Shown one piece after another: positions 22,701 through 33,295 of a stretch of 64,000 bases of DNA. The notes under the pieces were generated by a model. It searched no databases. It saw nothing but the letters and a program-made list of their open reading frames with translations, and was not told the origin of the DNA. The first letter of the stretch is position 1. Each line of letters begins with the position of its first letter. Origin of the DNA: Neoceratodus forsteri (Eukaryota; Chordata; Ceratodontiformes; Ceratodontidae); the NCBI GenBank assembly GCA_016271365.2, contig CM057449.1, positions 1,560,746,501 through 1,560,810,500 on the forward strand, in the 5' to 3' direction. A program made the position numbers and the translations under genes.

Positions 22701-22859
22701 CCTTTTCTTAGACAAAACTGACAAAGGCAAAAACCACAGGGCAAACGGGCCAACAAACGTCGGGCCATGCCAGCAACCAAGACACCCCCCCCCACAGCAA
22801 AAAAGCCATGGGAGCCTCGGCTGCTGCGCTGCCCCACACCTCCTGACTCCCTACCTCTC

Positions 22860-24375
22860 CCACTGCCTCTGGAGGATCTGGAGGAACTGGTAGGGGGGAG
22901 ATTCACCTTCCATCTGCTGGGTTGGGAGAGGATAATGTCAGATGCTTGGGTGCTCCAGTTGATATCAGCAGGACACTCAGTAGAGTTTCTACAGAAACCA
23001 CCCCCAGTCGTCTTACTCCCCGCAACATCTTCCTCTGGTACTAGAGGAAATCAGCTCCCTTCTCTCGAAGGCGGCGATAGAGCTAGTCCACAACCATCTT
23101 TGGGGGACAGGTTACTATTCCCATTTCTTCCTAGTTCCAAAGAACACTGGAGATGTGAGGCCTATCCTAGATCTCCGCTCCCTGAACATGTTCATGGAGT
23201 AGAAATGCTTCAGAATGCTCTCTTTGCAGAGCCTTCTACCACTTCTTTGGTAGGGACAGTGGCAATGCGCTCTGGACACGCAGGATGCCTACCTGCATAT
23301 CCCCATATGCCCTTCCCACTGCAAATTCCTTCATTTTTGCTTTCGGGGGACCACTACCAATTCAAGGCCCTCCCATTTGGTCTGTCCTCTGTGCCCCCCC
23401 ACCGAGTATTTACCAAATGCCTGTCTGTGGTAGCAGCCCACCTGGGTACCCAGGGAGTTCAGGTATTCCCGTACCTGGATGATTGGCTCCTGGCGGCCCC
23501 GTCCAGGGAGGAACTCATGCACTCCCTTTCCCTTACCCTGCAGGTTTTCACCAGCCTGGGTATCACCATCAACCGGGCCAAGTCCCATTTGGTCCCTTGC
23601 CAACGCCTCCCAATTTATAGGGGCGATTCTGGACACGACCATCGGCAAAGCCTTTTTGCCTCTGGACAGGGTAGACACCCTCCAGACTTGGGCCCGTCTT
23701 CTGCCCAGTCGCAGGAGGGTTGGAACCAGGTCAGTCCTTCACCTCCTCGGGCTAATGGCAGCTGCCATTCTGACAGTCCCACTCACTCAGCTCCATATGA
23801 GGATCTTTCAGTGGACACTTCGGTCACAGTGGGACCAGACCCTGGACAGTCTAGACCAAGAGGTACTAATTTCTGATCCCATGATCAGGGACTTGCAATG
23901 GTGGATGGTTCAGGAGAACCTATGCCTGGGAGTTCACTTCAGCATCGAACCCCCCTCACAGTCGTTGACAACAGATGCGTCAGGAGAAGGCTGGGGTGCC
24001 CATCTAGGGTCTCATAGGACTCCGGGCAGCTGGTCCAAGTTCGAACAAAGTCTGTACATAAATGTGCTCGAACTGAGAGCACCCCTTTATGTCCTTCAGG
24101 CTTTACACTCCCTTATCTTCCCTGGTCATCTCCTCATACAATCAGACAACATGTGCGTAGTCTGGTGTCTCAACAAGCAGGGAGGAACGCGTTCCTACCG
24201 TCTGTGCTGGGAAGCGATGAGAGTCTGGCTTTGGGCAACCCAGCATCACCTTCACTTGATGGTGGTCCACGTTCCAGGAGTGGAAAACACACTGGCAGAC
24301 CAACTCAGTTGGTCCTCAGCCAGATCCCATGAATGGGAATTGGATCAAGAAGTCCTAAACGGCATCTTTCAGTGA
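22860..24375 (+). pseudogene. DIRS copy 1 reverse transcriptase and RNase H
   Basis: Copies element RNA into DNA and degrades the RNA strand. The start (GGRFTFHLLGWERIMSDAWV) is typical of DIRS RT. The catalytic box reads YLDDWL at about 23472-23489. The strand-specific DIRS features continue as QFIGAILDT, FLPLDRVDTLQTWARL and VLHLLGLMAA. RNase H carries its acidic residues in TTDAS (about 23970), NVLELRA (about 24065), LIQSDN (about 24140) and NTLADQLS (about 24290). Two main frames (22767-23876 and 23479-24375) overlap, so at least one frameshift lies near 23620, and another lies upstream of the YLDD box. Confidence 0.85.
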
Positions 24376-24760
24376 TGGGGAACACCTCAGGTAGACCTCT
24401 TTGCTTCTCCCCAAAACTTCCCGCCCTCTGCTCGCTCGCTCCAGGGCGAGACATTTTTTTTGGCGGGACGCTCTCTCTCTCTTGCTTGGAGGGACAGATT
24501 CGTTTATGCCTTCCCTCCCATTCCATTAATTCCGAGGGTCCTGAACAAACTCTGATTGGAGGGAGCTCGAATGATTCTCATCGCTCCCTTCTGGCCCAGG
24601 CAAGTTTGGTTCTCTCTTCTGCTACAGTTTTCAGAGGAACCTCCACTTCTTCTTCCTCTGTCGCAACAATTGTTGACCCAGGATCAGGGAACCCTTGTTC
24701 ATCCAGGTCTCAGATCCCTTCATTTACATGCGTGGCTCCTGCAGACATAGCAAAAGCCCG
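24376..24760 (+). pseudogene. DIRS copy 1 linker between RNase H and recombinase
   Basis: In mixed frames this reads VDLFASPQN, then VYAFPPIPLIPRVLN and RMILIAPFWP, then GTLVHPGLRSLHLHAW. All three other DIRS copies with this region show the same string of motifs (DLFTSP and AFPPSPLI in copy 2; DMILIATYWPRH in copy 3). Function unknown, but it is a consistent part of DIRS RT-RH polyproteins. Confidence 0.7.
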
Positions 24761-25470
24761 CTTTGGAGTTTCTCCACTCGGAGCGGACATATTGGTAGAA
24801 GCCAGAAAGCCTTCCACCAGGTCCACCTACGCCATGAAGTGGAAATTATTTTCTATCTAGGTTAGTTTGAAAGGCTTCAAACCTTTTTCATGCCCAGCTA
24901 CTAAAGTCCTAGACTACATGTGTCACCTCTTCGATCTGGGTCTCAACCATTCCTCATTAAAGGTCCACATGGCCGCTATTTCAGCCTACCATGTTCCCTT
25001 TGGGGACAGGACTTTTGCTCAGTTGGAAGTCTCCAAGACCTTCCTTAGAGGGGTTCTCCATTTGAGACCCTCATCCACATTCCTGCCCCTCCCTGGAACT
25101 TGAATTTCATTCTGGAGAAGATTACACTGCCTCCCTTTGAGCTGGTAGCTACAGCAGATTTAAAGTTACTTTCTTGGAAGACACACTTCCTAGTGGCCAT
25201 TACTTCTGCTCGCTACATTTCCGAGCTTCAGGCCTTGATGTGCAAAATCCCATACTTGATTTTCCACAAGGAACGTGTGGCTCTATGCACCAACCCTACG
25301 TTTCTCCCTAAGGTGGTGGCTGAATCTATGCTGAATCAATCCATTGAGCTACCCGCTTTCTTTACGCAACACTCCAATCAAGGGGAGTACCTTTTGCATA
25401 CTTTGGATGTTCACAGAATACTGGATCCATTCACATATCTGGAATGTGTAGTACGGTATGGGCTGCATGC
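24760..25470 (+). pseudogene. DIRS copy 1 tyrosine recombinase, N-terminal two thirds
   Basis: The enzyme would integrate circular DIRS DNA. The core-binding part starts with RKPSTRSTYAMKWKLF and continues SSLKVHMAAISAYHVPFG. The catalytic domain begins NFILEKITLPPFEL, and the first catalytic arginine lies in AITSARYISELQAL (about 25195-25236). The frame then ends near 25470, before the HSTRG and HYSLD motifs found in copies 2 and 3. It cannot be functional. Confidence 0.8.
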
Positions 25471-25613
25471 CCATTGGCTCACGCTGTGGACAAATGGGTG
25501 TACAGCCCTACCTACGGTGTCAGTCGTCGGTAGATGGGTGGGGTGCTGCTGCCCGCTGCTGACCGGGGGAGGAGCCGGGCAGGGGCTCAGTGGGCGGGTG
25601 AGGGGGTACCGCT
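25471..25613. other. GC-rich unassigned stretch
   Basis: GC-rich sequence linking the truncated DIRS recombinase with the minisatellite. Nothing recognised. Confidence 0.35.
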
Positions 25614-26024
25614 GGACCACCAGGGCTATTGGACTTCATTATTTTTAATACAAATGCCAGTGATCGGTCTGACAGTGGTCCACTGGACCACCAGGGTTAT
25701 AGGACTTCATTTTATTTTTACAAATGCCCGCGATTGTGCTGACAGCGGTCCACTGGACCACCAGGGATATAGGACATGATATTTTATATACTTAAGCCCA
25801 CAACCGAGTTGCAAGCGGTCCACAGGACCACCAGGGATATAGGACTTCATTTTATTTTTACAAATGCCTGCGATCGGGCTGACAGCGGTCCACTGGACCA
25901 CCAGGGATATAGGACGTGATATTTTATATACTTAAGCCTGCGATCGGGCTGACAGCCGTCCACTGGACCACCAGGGATATAGGACGTTATTATTTTAAAC
26001 AGATGCCCACGATCAGGCATGGAG
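25614..26024 (+). repeat. 70 bp minisatellite, six units, two alternating variants
   Basis: Six head-to-tail units start with ggaccaccagggatatagga at 25614, 25685, 25755, 25825, 25895 and 25965; the period is 70 bp with a first unit of 71. Units 2 and 4 carry ttcattttatttttacaaat, while units 3 and 5 carry tgatattttatatacttaag, so an A/B alternation (140 bp higher-order period) is visible. Apparent frames on both strands are by-products. Confidence 0.9.
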
Positions 26025-26370
26025 GGGCACTGCCACGGAGGTGCAGCCGGAGCTCGGGTGGCCACCCACGGTGGCAGCTGCCATGTTGCGCCTGCAATGC
26101 GGCAGCTCACCTGTGGTACAGCCGCCTTTTTTTGGGGTTTGACGGGCAAGTGGCGAAGTAGTGGGCTGCGATGGCCGACTCGCATATCCCGGCTGAATAT
26201 CTGGATGTGCGGCGATGTGCATGGGCTCGACCTCCACCTGCGCCAAGATATATTACTGATGCGCCCGCGATCGATTTGTGTCAGGCATCCCCATTTGAAT
26301 ATCGCTTGGGGCACATCAGTGGGTTGCGCATGGTGCAACTCTTTTGAATATCTGGGCCATAGTTTTCTAC
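26025..26370. other. GC-rich unassigned stretch between minisatellite and LTR
   Basis: CpG-containing, with words ggtggccacccacggtggca forming a local palindrome near 26054-26075. No gene recognised. Confidence 0.35.
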
Positions 26371-26605
26371 CGCAGATATGCAAGGGGAAGAGAAAAATAG
26401 ATGGAAACAGCAAGTGAAGGCAGAGAGATGGCGAGAGGCAGAGAATTGCGAGACCATCGTGGTGATCAAGTCCTAGGTCTCATGAGAAAATTTGATTGCA
26501 GAACCAAACAGACAAGAGACAGAAAAGGAAAGGATAGAACAGAGCCTTGCATATAAACTCTTTCTGCATAACAACTGGGATGGGGCCTTATTCAGCCCTG
26601 TCACA
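26371..26605 (-). repeat. LTR-like direct repeat, 3' copy
   Basis: Shares with 37021-37230 the ordered words atgcaaggggaa/gaga, acagcaagtgaaggcagaga, gaattgcgagacc, aactctttctgca and gaacaactggg-like segments, in the same orientation and at roughly 80-85 percent identity by eye. On the minus strand it would begin with TGACAGGG. The outer boundary is uncertain. Confidence 0.65.
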
Positions 26606-27191
26606 TACCCCCTCTTTAAGAGGAACCTGTTTTATGAAAACAGGTTTCCAGAATGTTCTGTTAAATTCCTGTCTAACATTACCTTGTAAACTTTACAGTT
26701 CAGTGCGTATGCAGCATAGCAAACAGAGAAGTTTCAACTCACATTTTTTTTTTTTAACCGTCCTCAATTCCTGATCCATGTCTTGACAGAAAATCAGCAT
26801 TAACATTCTCTTTTCCAGATTTGTGCATCACTTTAAATTTAAATAGCTGTAGTGCCAGGTATCACCATGTGATTCTGGAATTTTTATCCTTCATTTGGTT
26901 AAGCCAACAGAGAGGATTGTGAACTGTTACAAGGGGAAATTGTTTAATGAGGAAAGGCACGCTAAACCAGAGCTTGTTTCTAGGTGCAACCAGGGAGCAC
27001 AAGGAAGTTAAGTGACTTACTTAGGGTCACACAGTATGCAAGTAGGAGCTGATGGCATTCAAACCTAGGTCTCCAGGTTTGCAGCTCAGTGCCCTTGACC
27101 ACTATGCTATACTGCCTCCAAGTACAAAGTCGGCTCCTAGTAAGTAAAACTTAAGGGACTCCATGGCCCAATTTGCCACTAGACATTCCTT
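26606..27191. other. 3' region of the gypsy element with a MIR/L2-like core
   Basis: No coding. The segment at about 26995-27120 reads gaagttaagtgacttactta, ggtcacacagtatgcaagta and caaacctaggtctcc, closely matching the conserved core and 3' end of MIR/L2-type retroposons of tetrapods (AAGTGACTTGCCCAAGGTCACACAG and so on). Confidence 0.5.
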
Positions 27192-27404
27192 TTAAATGGT
27201 GGAGTACCTTTTCTTTCTGTTGTGCAATTTCCTATTTATGTATAGAATAGGATGTTCCTTCCCATCTACATTTTGACTCAAGACTGCGCCCAGACCTACT
27301 TCTGTTGCATCATCAGTCTGTAACAGAAATTGTTTCTCAAAGTCTGGGCTAAAAATTAGGCTAGGTTTCTTCTTCTGTAATAAGTCCCTCTTTCTATTGG
27401 ATAC
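27192..27404 (-). pseudogene. Gypsy RNase H domain, interrupted
   Basis: Contains LIFSPDFEKQFLLQTDDATEVGLG and AVLSQNVDGKEHPILY. These correspond to the PDFxKPFxLQTDAS...GAVLSQ start of Ty3/gypsy RNase H; the expected DAS reads DAT here with an extra D. The upstream part of the same domain (AFWAIKAAL-like, another frame) lies at about 28180-28215. A LINE 3' fragment at 27405-28177 has split the domain. Confidence 0.8.
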
Positions 27405-28177
27405 CAGAACTAGGCTGGTCGAGGCCACTTTCTTGCCGCTACTCGACTATGGAGATATAATCTATTCCTCCGCAGCGACCTCAGGACTCATCAAACTAGA
27501 CGTCCTCTACCACCGCGCCATACGGTTCACGACAAACCTACCCTACCGAACCCACCATTGTGATTTGTACCTAGCCGCTGACTGGACATCTCTCTCAACT
27601 AGACGCACGCTTCATGCTGGTATCTGGACTCTTAAGCTACTCCTGATCAAGCTCCCGAACTATCTCACAACCCTTTTCTGTATTTCCACCATCTCTCTCT
27701 CTTAGGAAAATGACCTCCTCCTCGATGTACTGAGAACTCTCACCTCACTCGGCAAGTGGGCCATATCGAGCGTACTCCCAACTATCTGGAACCAGCTCCA
27801 AGACGTACTGAAGCTTCCAGGTACTGTCCCTGTCAGCCTATTTAACAGGTTGACTGCAGCAAAAATAAGATATGTGCAGCTGCTTCTAAATCCTAGCTCA
27901 CTGCTCTAACCCTAGCCCACTGCTTCCTCTTACTTACTAGAAATTAGCTGCCTTGCTACTCCGAAACAAGTACTTTGTACCTTTTTTCTGTACTTGTATT
28001 TTTCTATGTCATTGTCATTTTTATGCAACAAATGTTAATGCTTGTCCATAATTCTGTACTTGAATGTGTACTGTTTTTTCGATTATGCAATCTGTAACTA
28101 CCTGTCTGTGTCAAAAGCTCTCCTTGTGAATGAGCTTGCTCAACGGAGTTTTCCTACAATAAACTTGAACTTGAACT
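27405..28177 (+). mobile_element. L2-like LINE 3' fragment, copy 3, inside gypsy RNase H
   Basis: The coding remnant (27412-27700) reads LLDYGDIIYSSAATSGLIKL and LYHRAIRFTTNLPYRTHHC, then LYLAADWTSLSTRR. This matches the C-terminal domain of L2/CR1-group LINEs, where YGDxxY...RAxRFxTxxxxxTHHCxLYxxxxWxxLxxRR is typical. It ends with the short tandem repeat aacttgaacttgaac at about 28164-28178, a TTGAAC-type terminus like that of L2/Rex-group LINEs. Plus strand, opposite to its host. Confidence 0.75.
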
Positions 28178-29142
28178 AAAACAGGGGCTGAACATAATGC
28201 AGCCTTAATGGCCCAAAAAGCCACGTCACACTTGGGAAGTGGGGGAGGGGATCCATTTCACATTATTCGGGAGCCTTTTCTTTATTAGTTCAGTGAGGGG
28301 AGTAGCTAACTTGGCAAAGCGGGGAACAAATCTCTGATAATAACCAGCCAGTCCTAAACATGACCTGACATGTTTCTTGGTTTTGGGGACAGGGCTGTTC
28401 ACTACTGCTTCTTCTATCTTGGAAACCTCTGGCCTTACTTCACCATTTCCCAAAACATAGCCCAAATATGTGGTTTCCTGCATGCTCAGTGGACACTTGG
28501 TAGGATTAATTGTCAGACCTGCCTTTTTGATCGATTGGATAACTGCTTGTAGGTGTTCCAGGTGGCTTTTCCAGTCTGGACTGTACACCACATCATCATC
28601 CAGGTATGCAGCACAATAACCAGTGTGAGGGGATAAAATTTCATTCATGTACCGCTGGAATGTAGTGGGTGTGCCATGTAAACCAAATGGCATGGTGGTG
28701 AACTGGGGATTTGCCAGTAACCCTTGCTGAGATCGAGGGTACTGATATACTTGGCACTCCCCAGTCTGTCCACCAAATCATCTGTTTGGGGCATTGGATA
28801 AACCGTCAAATTCTGACCCTTGATTAAGTTTCCTAAAATCAAGGCAGATTCTTACACCCCCTTCTTTTTTGTTTACAATCACCATTGATGATGACCAAGT
28901 ACTTCTCAACTCTTCTATTACCCCATTCTTTCATGATTTTTTTTTTGTATTTGCTTAACCACATCAGCTCTTAAGTGCTCTGGTAATCGGTATGTTTTTT
29001 GTCTAATAGGGCAAGCATTCCTTATTGCTATTATGTGCTCAACCGCTTTTGCTTGTCCTGGCACTGTGGTAAAAGTACAGTTAAATGTCTTTGGCAAGTT
29101 ACAGATTTCTACGGTTTGTTCGGAGGTTAAGGAAACATTCAT
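28178..29142 (-). pseudogene. Gypsy reverse transcriptase
   Basis: Read right to left. The pre-RT segment (TVPGQAKAVEHIIA, CPIRQKTYRLPEHLRADV, at 28918-29142) is typical of the region preceding Ty3/gypsy RT. NLTVYPMPQTDDLVDRLGSA and YISTLDLSKGYWQIP (28645-28842) are block A with its catalytic Asp. MPFGLHGTPTTFQRYMNEIL and YCAAYLDDDVVYS (about 28600-28693) carry block B and the YLDD catalytic box. TYLGYVLGNGEVRPEVSKI and VRSCLGLAGYYQRFVPRFAK follow. A frameshift separates the 28645-28842 and 28226-28693 frames. The block order is complete but not in one frame. Confidence 0.85.
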
Positions 29143-29337
29143 CTTTACAGCATCAGCAGTTAGTTTGTTCCAGTCTGTCGTAAGCTACATCAATCTTTTC
29201 TTTACCAGTTTCTCATAAAACTAGCAAAACAGGTTTTGGTGCGTTTTCAACCCATTTCTTGAGGAGTTTAGTATGTTATATCTTAGTAGGATTTTTCCTA
29301 TCAGGGCTCTCAATCTCATAGTTAACGTGCCAGTAAG

Positions 29338-30646
29338 TCAAAGCACTTTATAAGGCCCTTGCCACTTCATTAACAGTTTATTTTCTGTAGTGGGTAACAG
29401 TAGCAAGACCTTTTCACCTGGCTCAAAAACTTTTTCTTTTACCCCGTGGTCATAATAAACCTTCAGCGGGTTTTGGGCCTCTTCCTGATTACTATGGGCG
29501 ATTTCAACATATTTTGCTAGCTTCTTTCTGAGGGCACACATGTAATATGTAATAGATTGTTTCTGACGGGGGTTATCTTCTCATGTTTCTTTATTACATC
29601 TGGTGGCCTTCTAGGTTGTCTATCATACAGCATTTTAATGGTGAAAAACCTTATGATGTCTGTGGTACTTCTCTCTAAGCAAAAAGTAGGTAAGGTTAAG
29701 TATTGGTCCCAGTCTTTCCGTTCCCCTTTTACAAACCTTTTTAACTTGCATTTTAGGGTTTGATTAAAATGCTCAACAAGACCGTTTGTCTGAGGGTGAT
29801 TAGGGGAGGTTCTAATGGCAGTGATACCTCTAGTAGTCGGTACAGCTCCTTCAGTAATGTAGCACCAAAATTACTACCCTGATCAGTATTAACCTCTTTA
29901 GGTATGCCCACCCTGCTGAACATTTTGGCAAGCTCTGCTGCCACTAATGGGGCTGTGACAGTACGCATTGGAACTGCCACTGGGTATCGAGTAGCATAGT
30001 CAGAAACTATCAAAATGAATTGATTACCCTTTTTACTTTTGCCTAAGGGGCCAACCACATCCATTGCAATTCTCTCAAAGGGGACATCTATCAAGGGTAG
30101 GGGCAACAGGGGAACCTTGTCTTTTTTAGTCACTGGGGCTACTTTCTGACACTCGGCACAAGAACTGCAATAGGTAGCAACATCTTCATGAATACCAGGC
30201 CAGTAAATTCTGTTCAGCAATCTGGCAAGGGTGCAATCTCTCCCTGAATGACAGGCCATAGGACTATCATGTGCTATCTGTAACAACTCCGATCTATACT
30301 TTTGTGGTATAACCAGTTGTTCCATCTGGTCCTTAGTCTGAGGTTTAACCCAAACTCTGTACAGTAGCCTATTACATTTTTTAAACATAGGTTCACCTTG
30401 TTTTGGTTTCACCCCCAGCTGCTTAAAATAACCCTGGAGAGAAACATTGTTAGCTTGTTCTGAAAGAAAATCACAATCAGTGATCAGTTTAGTTTCAGCA
30501 TTTTCATATGTTAACCCCTTATGTCCATTAGTCTTTTGTTGCCACTGTTTCTGTAGATGTCGTCTTTCTTTCCTGGACTTATGGATCTTGGAGCTGTGCT
30601 CAGACAAGTCCGAATCAAAATCAGCGAAAGGAAAAAAATTATACAA
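29338..30646 (-). pseudogene. Gypsy integrase, placed upstream of RT
   Basis: The 297-codon frame at 29753-30646 carries an HHCC zinc finger (HDSPMACHSG ... CSSCAEC) and the catalytic core (FERIAMDVVGPLGKSKKGNQ with the first Asp, VNTDQGSNFG with the second). The final Glu lies in a shifted frame as TSPNHPQTNG-LVEHF at about 29765-29800. The C-terminal part at 29338-29541 reads GEKVLLLLPTTENKLLMKWQ and GPYKVL, a typical gypsy integrase tail. Integrase inserts element cDNA into the host genome. Its position before RT defines the Gmr1-like arrangement. At least two frameshifts are present. Confidence 0.85.
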
Positions 30647-30975
30647 GATGCAAGTACGATATTTACAAAATTATGCAGAATGAGTAAGTACTGAGGTATC
30701 GATTTGTAATAAATAGTCTAGGTGCAAGGACAGAGGGTTTTAAAGCTAACAGTCCTATAAAATCATCGGTAATTCATAACATTAATGCTTGGTCAAATAT
30801 AAAAGGCGGGGTTAGAGAGAAGAGGAGAGTAAGGAGAGACACAGCGATACTGAGGGGTTAAGAGAGAGAGATCCGAGAAGGGATGTAAAGGGGGGTAGAG
30901 GGGATTAGGTTGTAGGAGGAGGTTTTAGTGGCAGTTGCCATTGCAGATAGGTGGCGTGAAGAGAGATTCCTTATA

Positions 30976-31935
30976 CAGGGGTTGACTTTAGCAGTGGCCT
31001 GATGCCACCAGAAACAGGTTCGGGCCACTGGAGTCGCACTATCTGCTGGTCCGGCCAGCACCACGTTTTGTACTTTGCCACCATTTTAAAGTATTGTACC
31101 TTAAAGAACTGGCTGACACTCTTTAAAATAGCTGTTTCAGTGTTGGCCAGTCGGATGTGCTCGTTCACATCAATGAAGACAGCAGAGTATGTGGGAAACC
31201 AGTAGACGCTGGTGGAAGGTCATCACGACTTGACCATGTAAACCACGTGATAGTTTCAGGGCTCCCAATTGCACCACAGGACATTGCTTTTCCTCCGACC
31301 CTTCAGAAAGATCGGAATGAATCATGGAGATCCAGTCAGGTGGCAGATTAACGACAAATAGATCGGGACAACCAATAAAGGGTACCCTGTGTTTGGGTAA
31401 CTACTGTCTTTTCTGGCCCCCCACCAGATCTGACTTAGGTGCTGTCAAGAGAGGAGTGTTCTGTATTGCTCTGAGGAGATGAGCGTTTCTCTGGTGCTCC
31501 ATTTTGTTTTATCATGTTGATCTGTACAAAATCAGTTTTATAGTAACAAAAAAAAACTGCTTTACATTTTGGAGACACTGGGTGCTGTACTTACAGGCAA
31601 CTCTGCATAAAAAAACATTAAATCAGGGCTTGGGCAGAAGTGGTTTAAATGGGTGTAGGGACTGGCCCAGAACTTGCTGCTTGTGCATCTATCTATACTT
31701 GGGTGGGGGCTACTAAACAGTAACAAAAAGAAAAGTTTTCTTGTTCCAGTTTTATTTTATTTGAAATCTGTAGGCTCAGGCAACAGTCAGTGGTGAATGT
31801 GGGGGACGTCGACATCTTGTTTCTAACGATTTCCAAAAACCGTTATGGGCCACCATACATTTCTGTGGCCACCAAATTAGTGGCAGTCATTGGCCCGATG
31901 GCCAGCCTTTTTTTTCCCCCTAAAGTCAACCCCTG
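30976..31935. mobile_element. 960 bp non-autonomous DNA element with hAT-like ends
   Basis: Exact terminal inverted repeats of 15 bp: caggggttgactttag-type left end (30976-30990) and ctaaagtcaacccctg-type right end (to 31935). The flanks show a 5 bp direct repeat ttata (30971-30975 and 31936-31940). Extended inner symmetry includes tggccaccaa and related words near both ends. CAGGG termini suggest hAT or a related superfamily; the short duplication is atypical for hAT (8 bp). No transposase frame. Confidence 0.75.
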
Positions 31936-32546
31936 TTATACCATTGTTTGAATATGGGGAGAGATTTGCATGCTAGTAGCGATTGTGGGAGGTTGTTCCA
32001 TTTTTGTGATGCTGCAAAGGAGAAGGATCTTCTACCTAGGGCTAATTGAGTTTTAGGTATACTTAAATAGGTAGGTGGGAGGATCTAAGGGTCCTGTGAG
32101 TGGTTTTCAGTGTGAGAAGATTAGATAAACTGGGAGGGAAGGGCAGGTGGATGAGTTTGAAGGTGGCACGGACCACTGGGAAGTCCATTTTAGCTTGGGA
32201 CGGCTAGCCCAGGGTGTTTAGGACATCACAGTGGTGGGCTCGAGCTGGGGCCTTTGAAGTGAAACAAGCAATTCTGTGATAGGCCGCTCTTAGTCTGTCA
32301 AGAAGTGTTGACTTGGTTGAGTGGATTATTGGGGCTCCATAGAAGAGGCCTGGGATGAGGGCAGCTGAGGCGATGGCCCTCCTTGCTTGGTTGGAGAGGT
32401 AGGGAGTGGTGCAGTAAAGGAGACCAATTTTTTGATTGGTTGCCTTAAATATAGTAGTTATATGCGTATCGAAGGATAGGTGCTCATCCAGAGTCCATCC
32501 CAGGTATTTGAAAGAGGCAACCCCTTGCAACAGAACGCCTGAGGAG

Positions 32547-33110
32547 GGCCGGCCTGGTGGCACTGAGGGTTGAGGCGATGGATGCCATGCTGGCGACCTG
32601 GGTTCGGGAACAAGCCCAGGCCATCGGGGGTTGGCAGGGAAGGGAAAGGATTGAGGATCCGAGGGACAGCTCTCCTTTCCTGGGAGGGGGACACACACTC
32701 GGCGCTTGTCTGGCCTCTGGTGGAAGCCAGAGGCATAGCAAGCGTGCGAGCGAATAGAAGGGATTGGGAGTGGGTGATGTCGGCGACGCCTTAACGTTGG
32801 GGCATGCACCACGCCCACAGAAAAACAGAAAAATACCCCACAGTGCTTCCGGTAGACGGAGCACCAGGTCCCGATCTCCAATGCCCATGCCTGACCCCGG
32901 TACCAGCATCCTGACGACAACAAGAAGGACTTCGGGGGTGGCTCGACCCCGTGCCCACCTGGGGGATATATCCATGGCTACATGGGGGACGGACTGCACC
33001 AGGACTCCAGATAGGAGAGCGGAGACTTAGAAGGCCATAGGTGTCTCCCGAAGAGTGGGAGCGCTGCGGGTAGGGGGAGAATAAAGAACAAGTAAAAAAA
33101 AAAAAAAAAA
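32547..33110 (+). mobile_element. tRNA-headed SINE copy 2, + strand
   Basis: Starts ggccggcctggtggcactga, with a box B-like ggttcgggaacaagccc at about 32610, and ends in an A17 run (33094-33110). A 12 bp duplication flanks it: acgcctgaggag (32535-32546) and acacctgaggag (33110-33121), one mismatch. It interrupts the C-terminal coding part of L2-like copy 2. Confidence 0.85.
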
Positions 33111-33295
33111 CACCTGAGGAGGATTTGATAGTCAGAGGAGTCAGGGAAGTGTCAAAGGAGGTGTGATGGAACAACATGGATTTGGTCTTTTTGGTGTTCA
33201 GGACCAACAGGTTATCCTTAAACCATTTTTCGAGGATGTGGAAGTCCTTTTCTAGGTCAGAGTTTATACAGTAGACATCTCTGGAGGATCTGTAT

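Larger units (their letters stand above)
20041..25470 (+). mobile_element. DIRS-type retrotransposon, copy 1, 3'-truncated
   Basis: A tyrosine-recombinase retrotransposon of about 5.4 kb. It has the order gag-like region (20203-22700), reverse transcriptase and RNase H (22860-24375), linker (24376-24760) and the front of a tyrosine recombinase (24760-25470). DIRS elements lack an integrase and insert circular DNA with a recombinase. The recombinase stops before its HxxR and Tyr motifs, at about 25470, where unrelated GC-rich DNA and a minisatellite begin. The copy therefore lost its right end. The gag-like region is also interrupted at about 20410-20700. The long reading frames (369 and 298 codons in the RT region) suggest fairly recent activity, but there are several frameshifts. 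Confidence 0.85.

Noticed and set aside
25534..25901. Overlapping frames on both strands with repeated GPLDHQG / WWSSGPLSA peptides
   Set aside because: These are translations of the 70 bp minisatellite and not a protein repeat family.
25614..26024. CRISPR array (regular repeats of about 70 bp)
   Set aside because: Units are contiguous with no unique spacers, and the setting is a eukaryotic genome.
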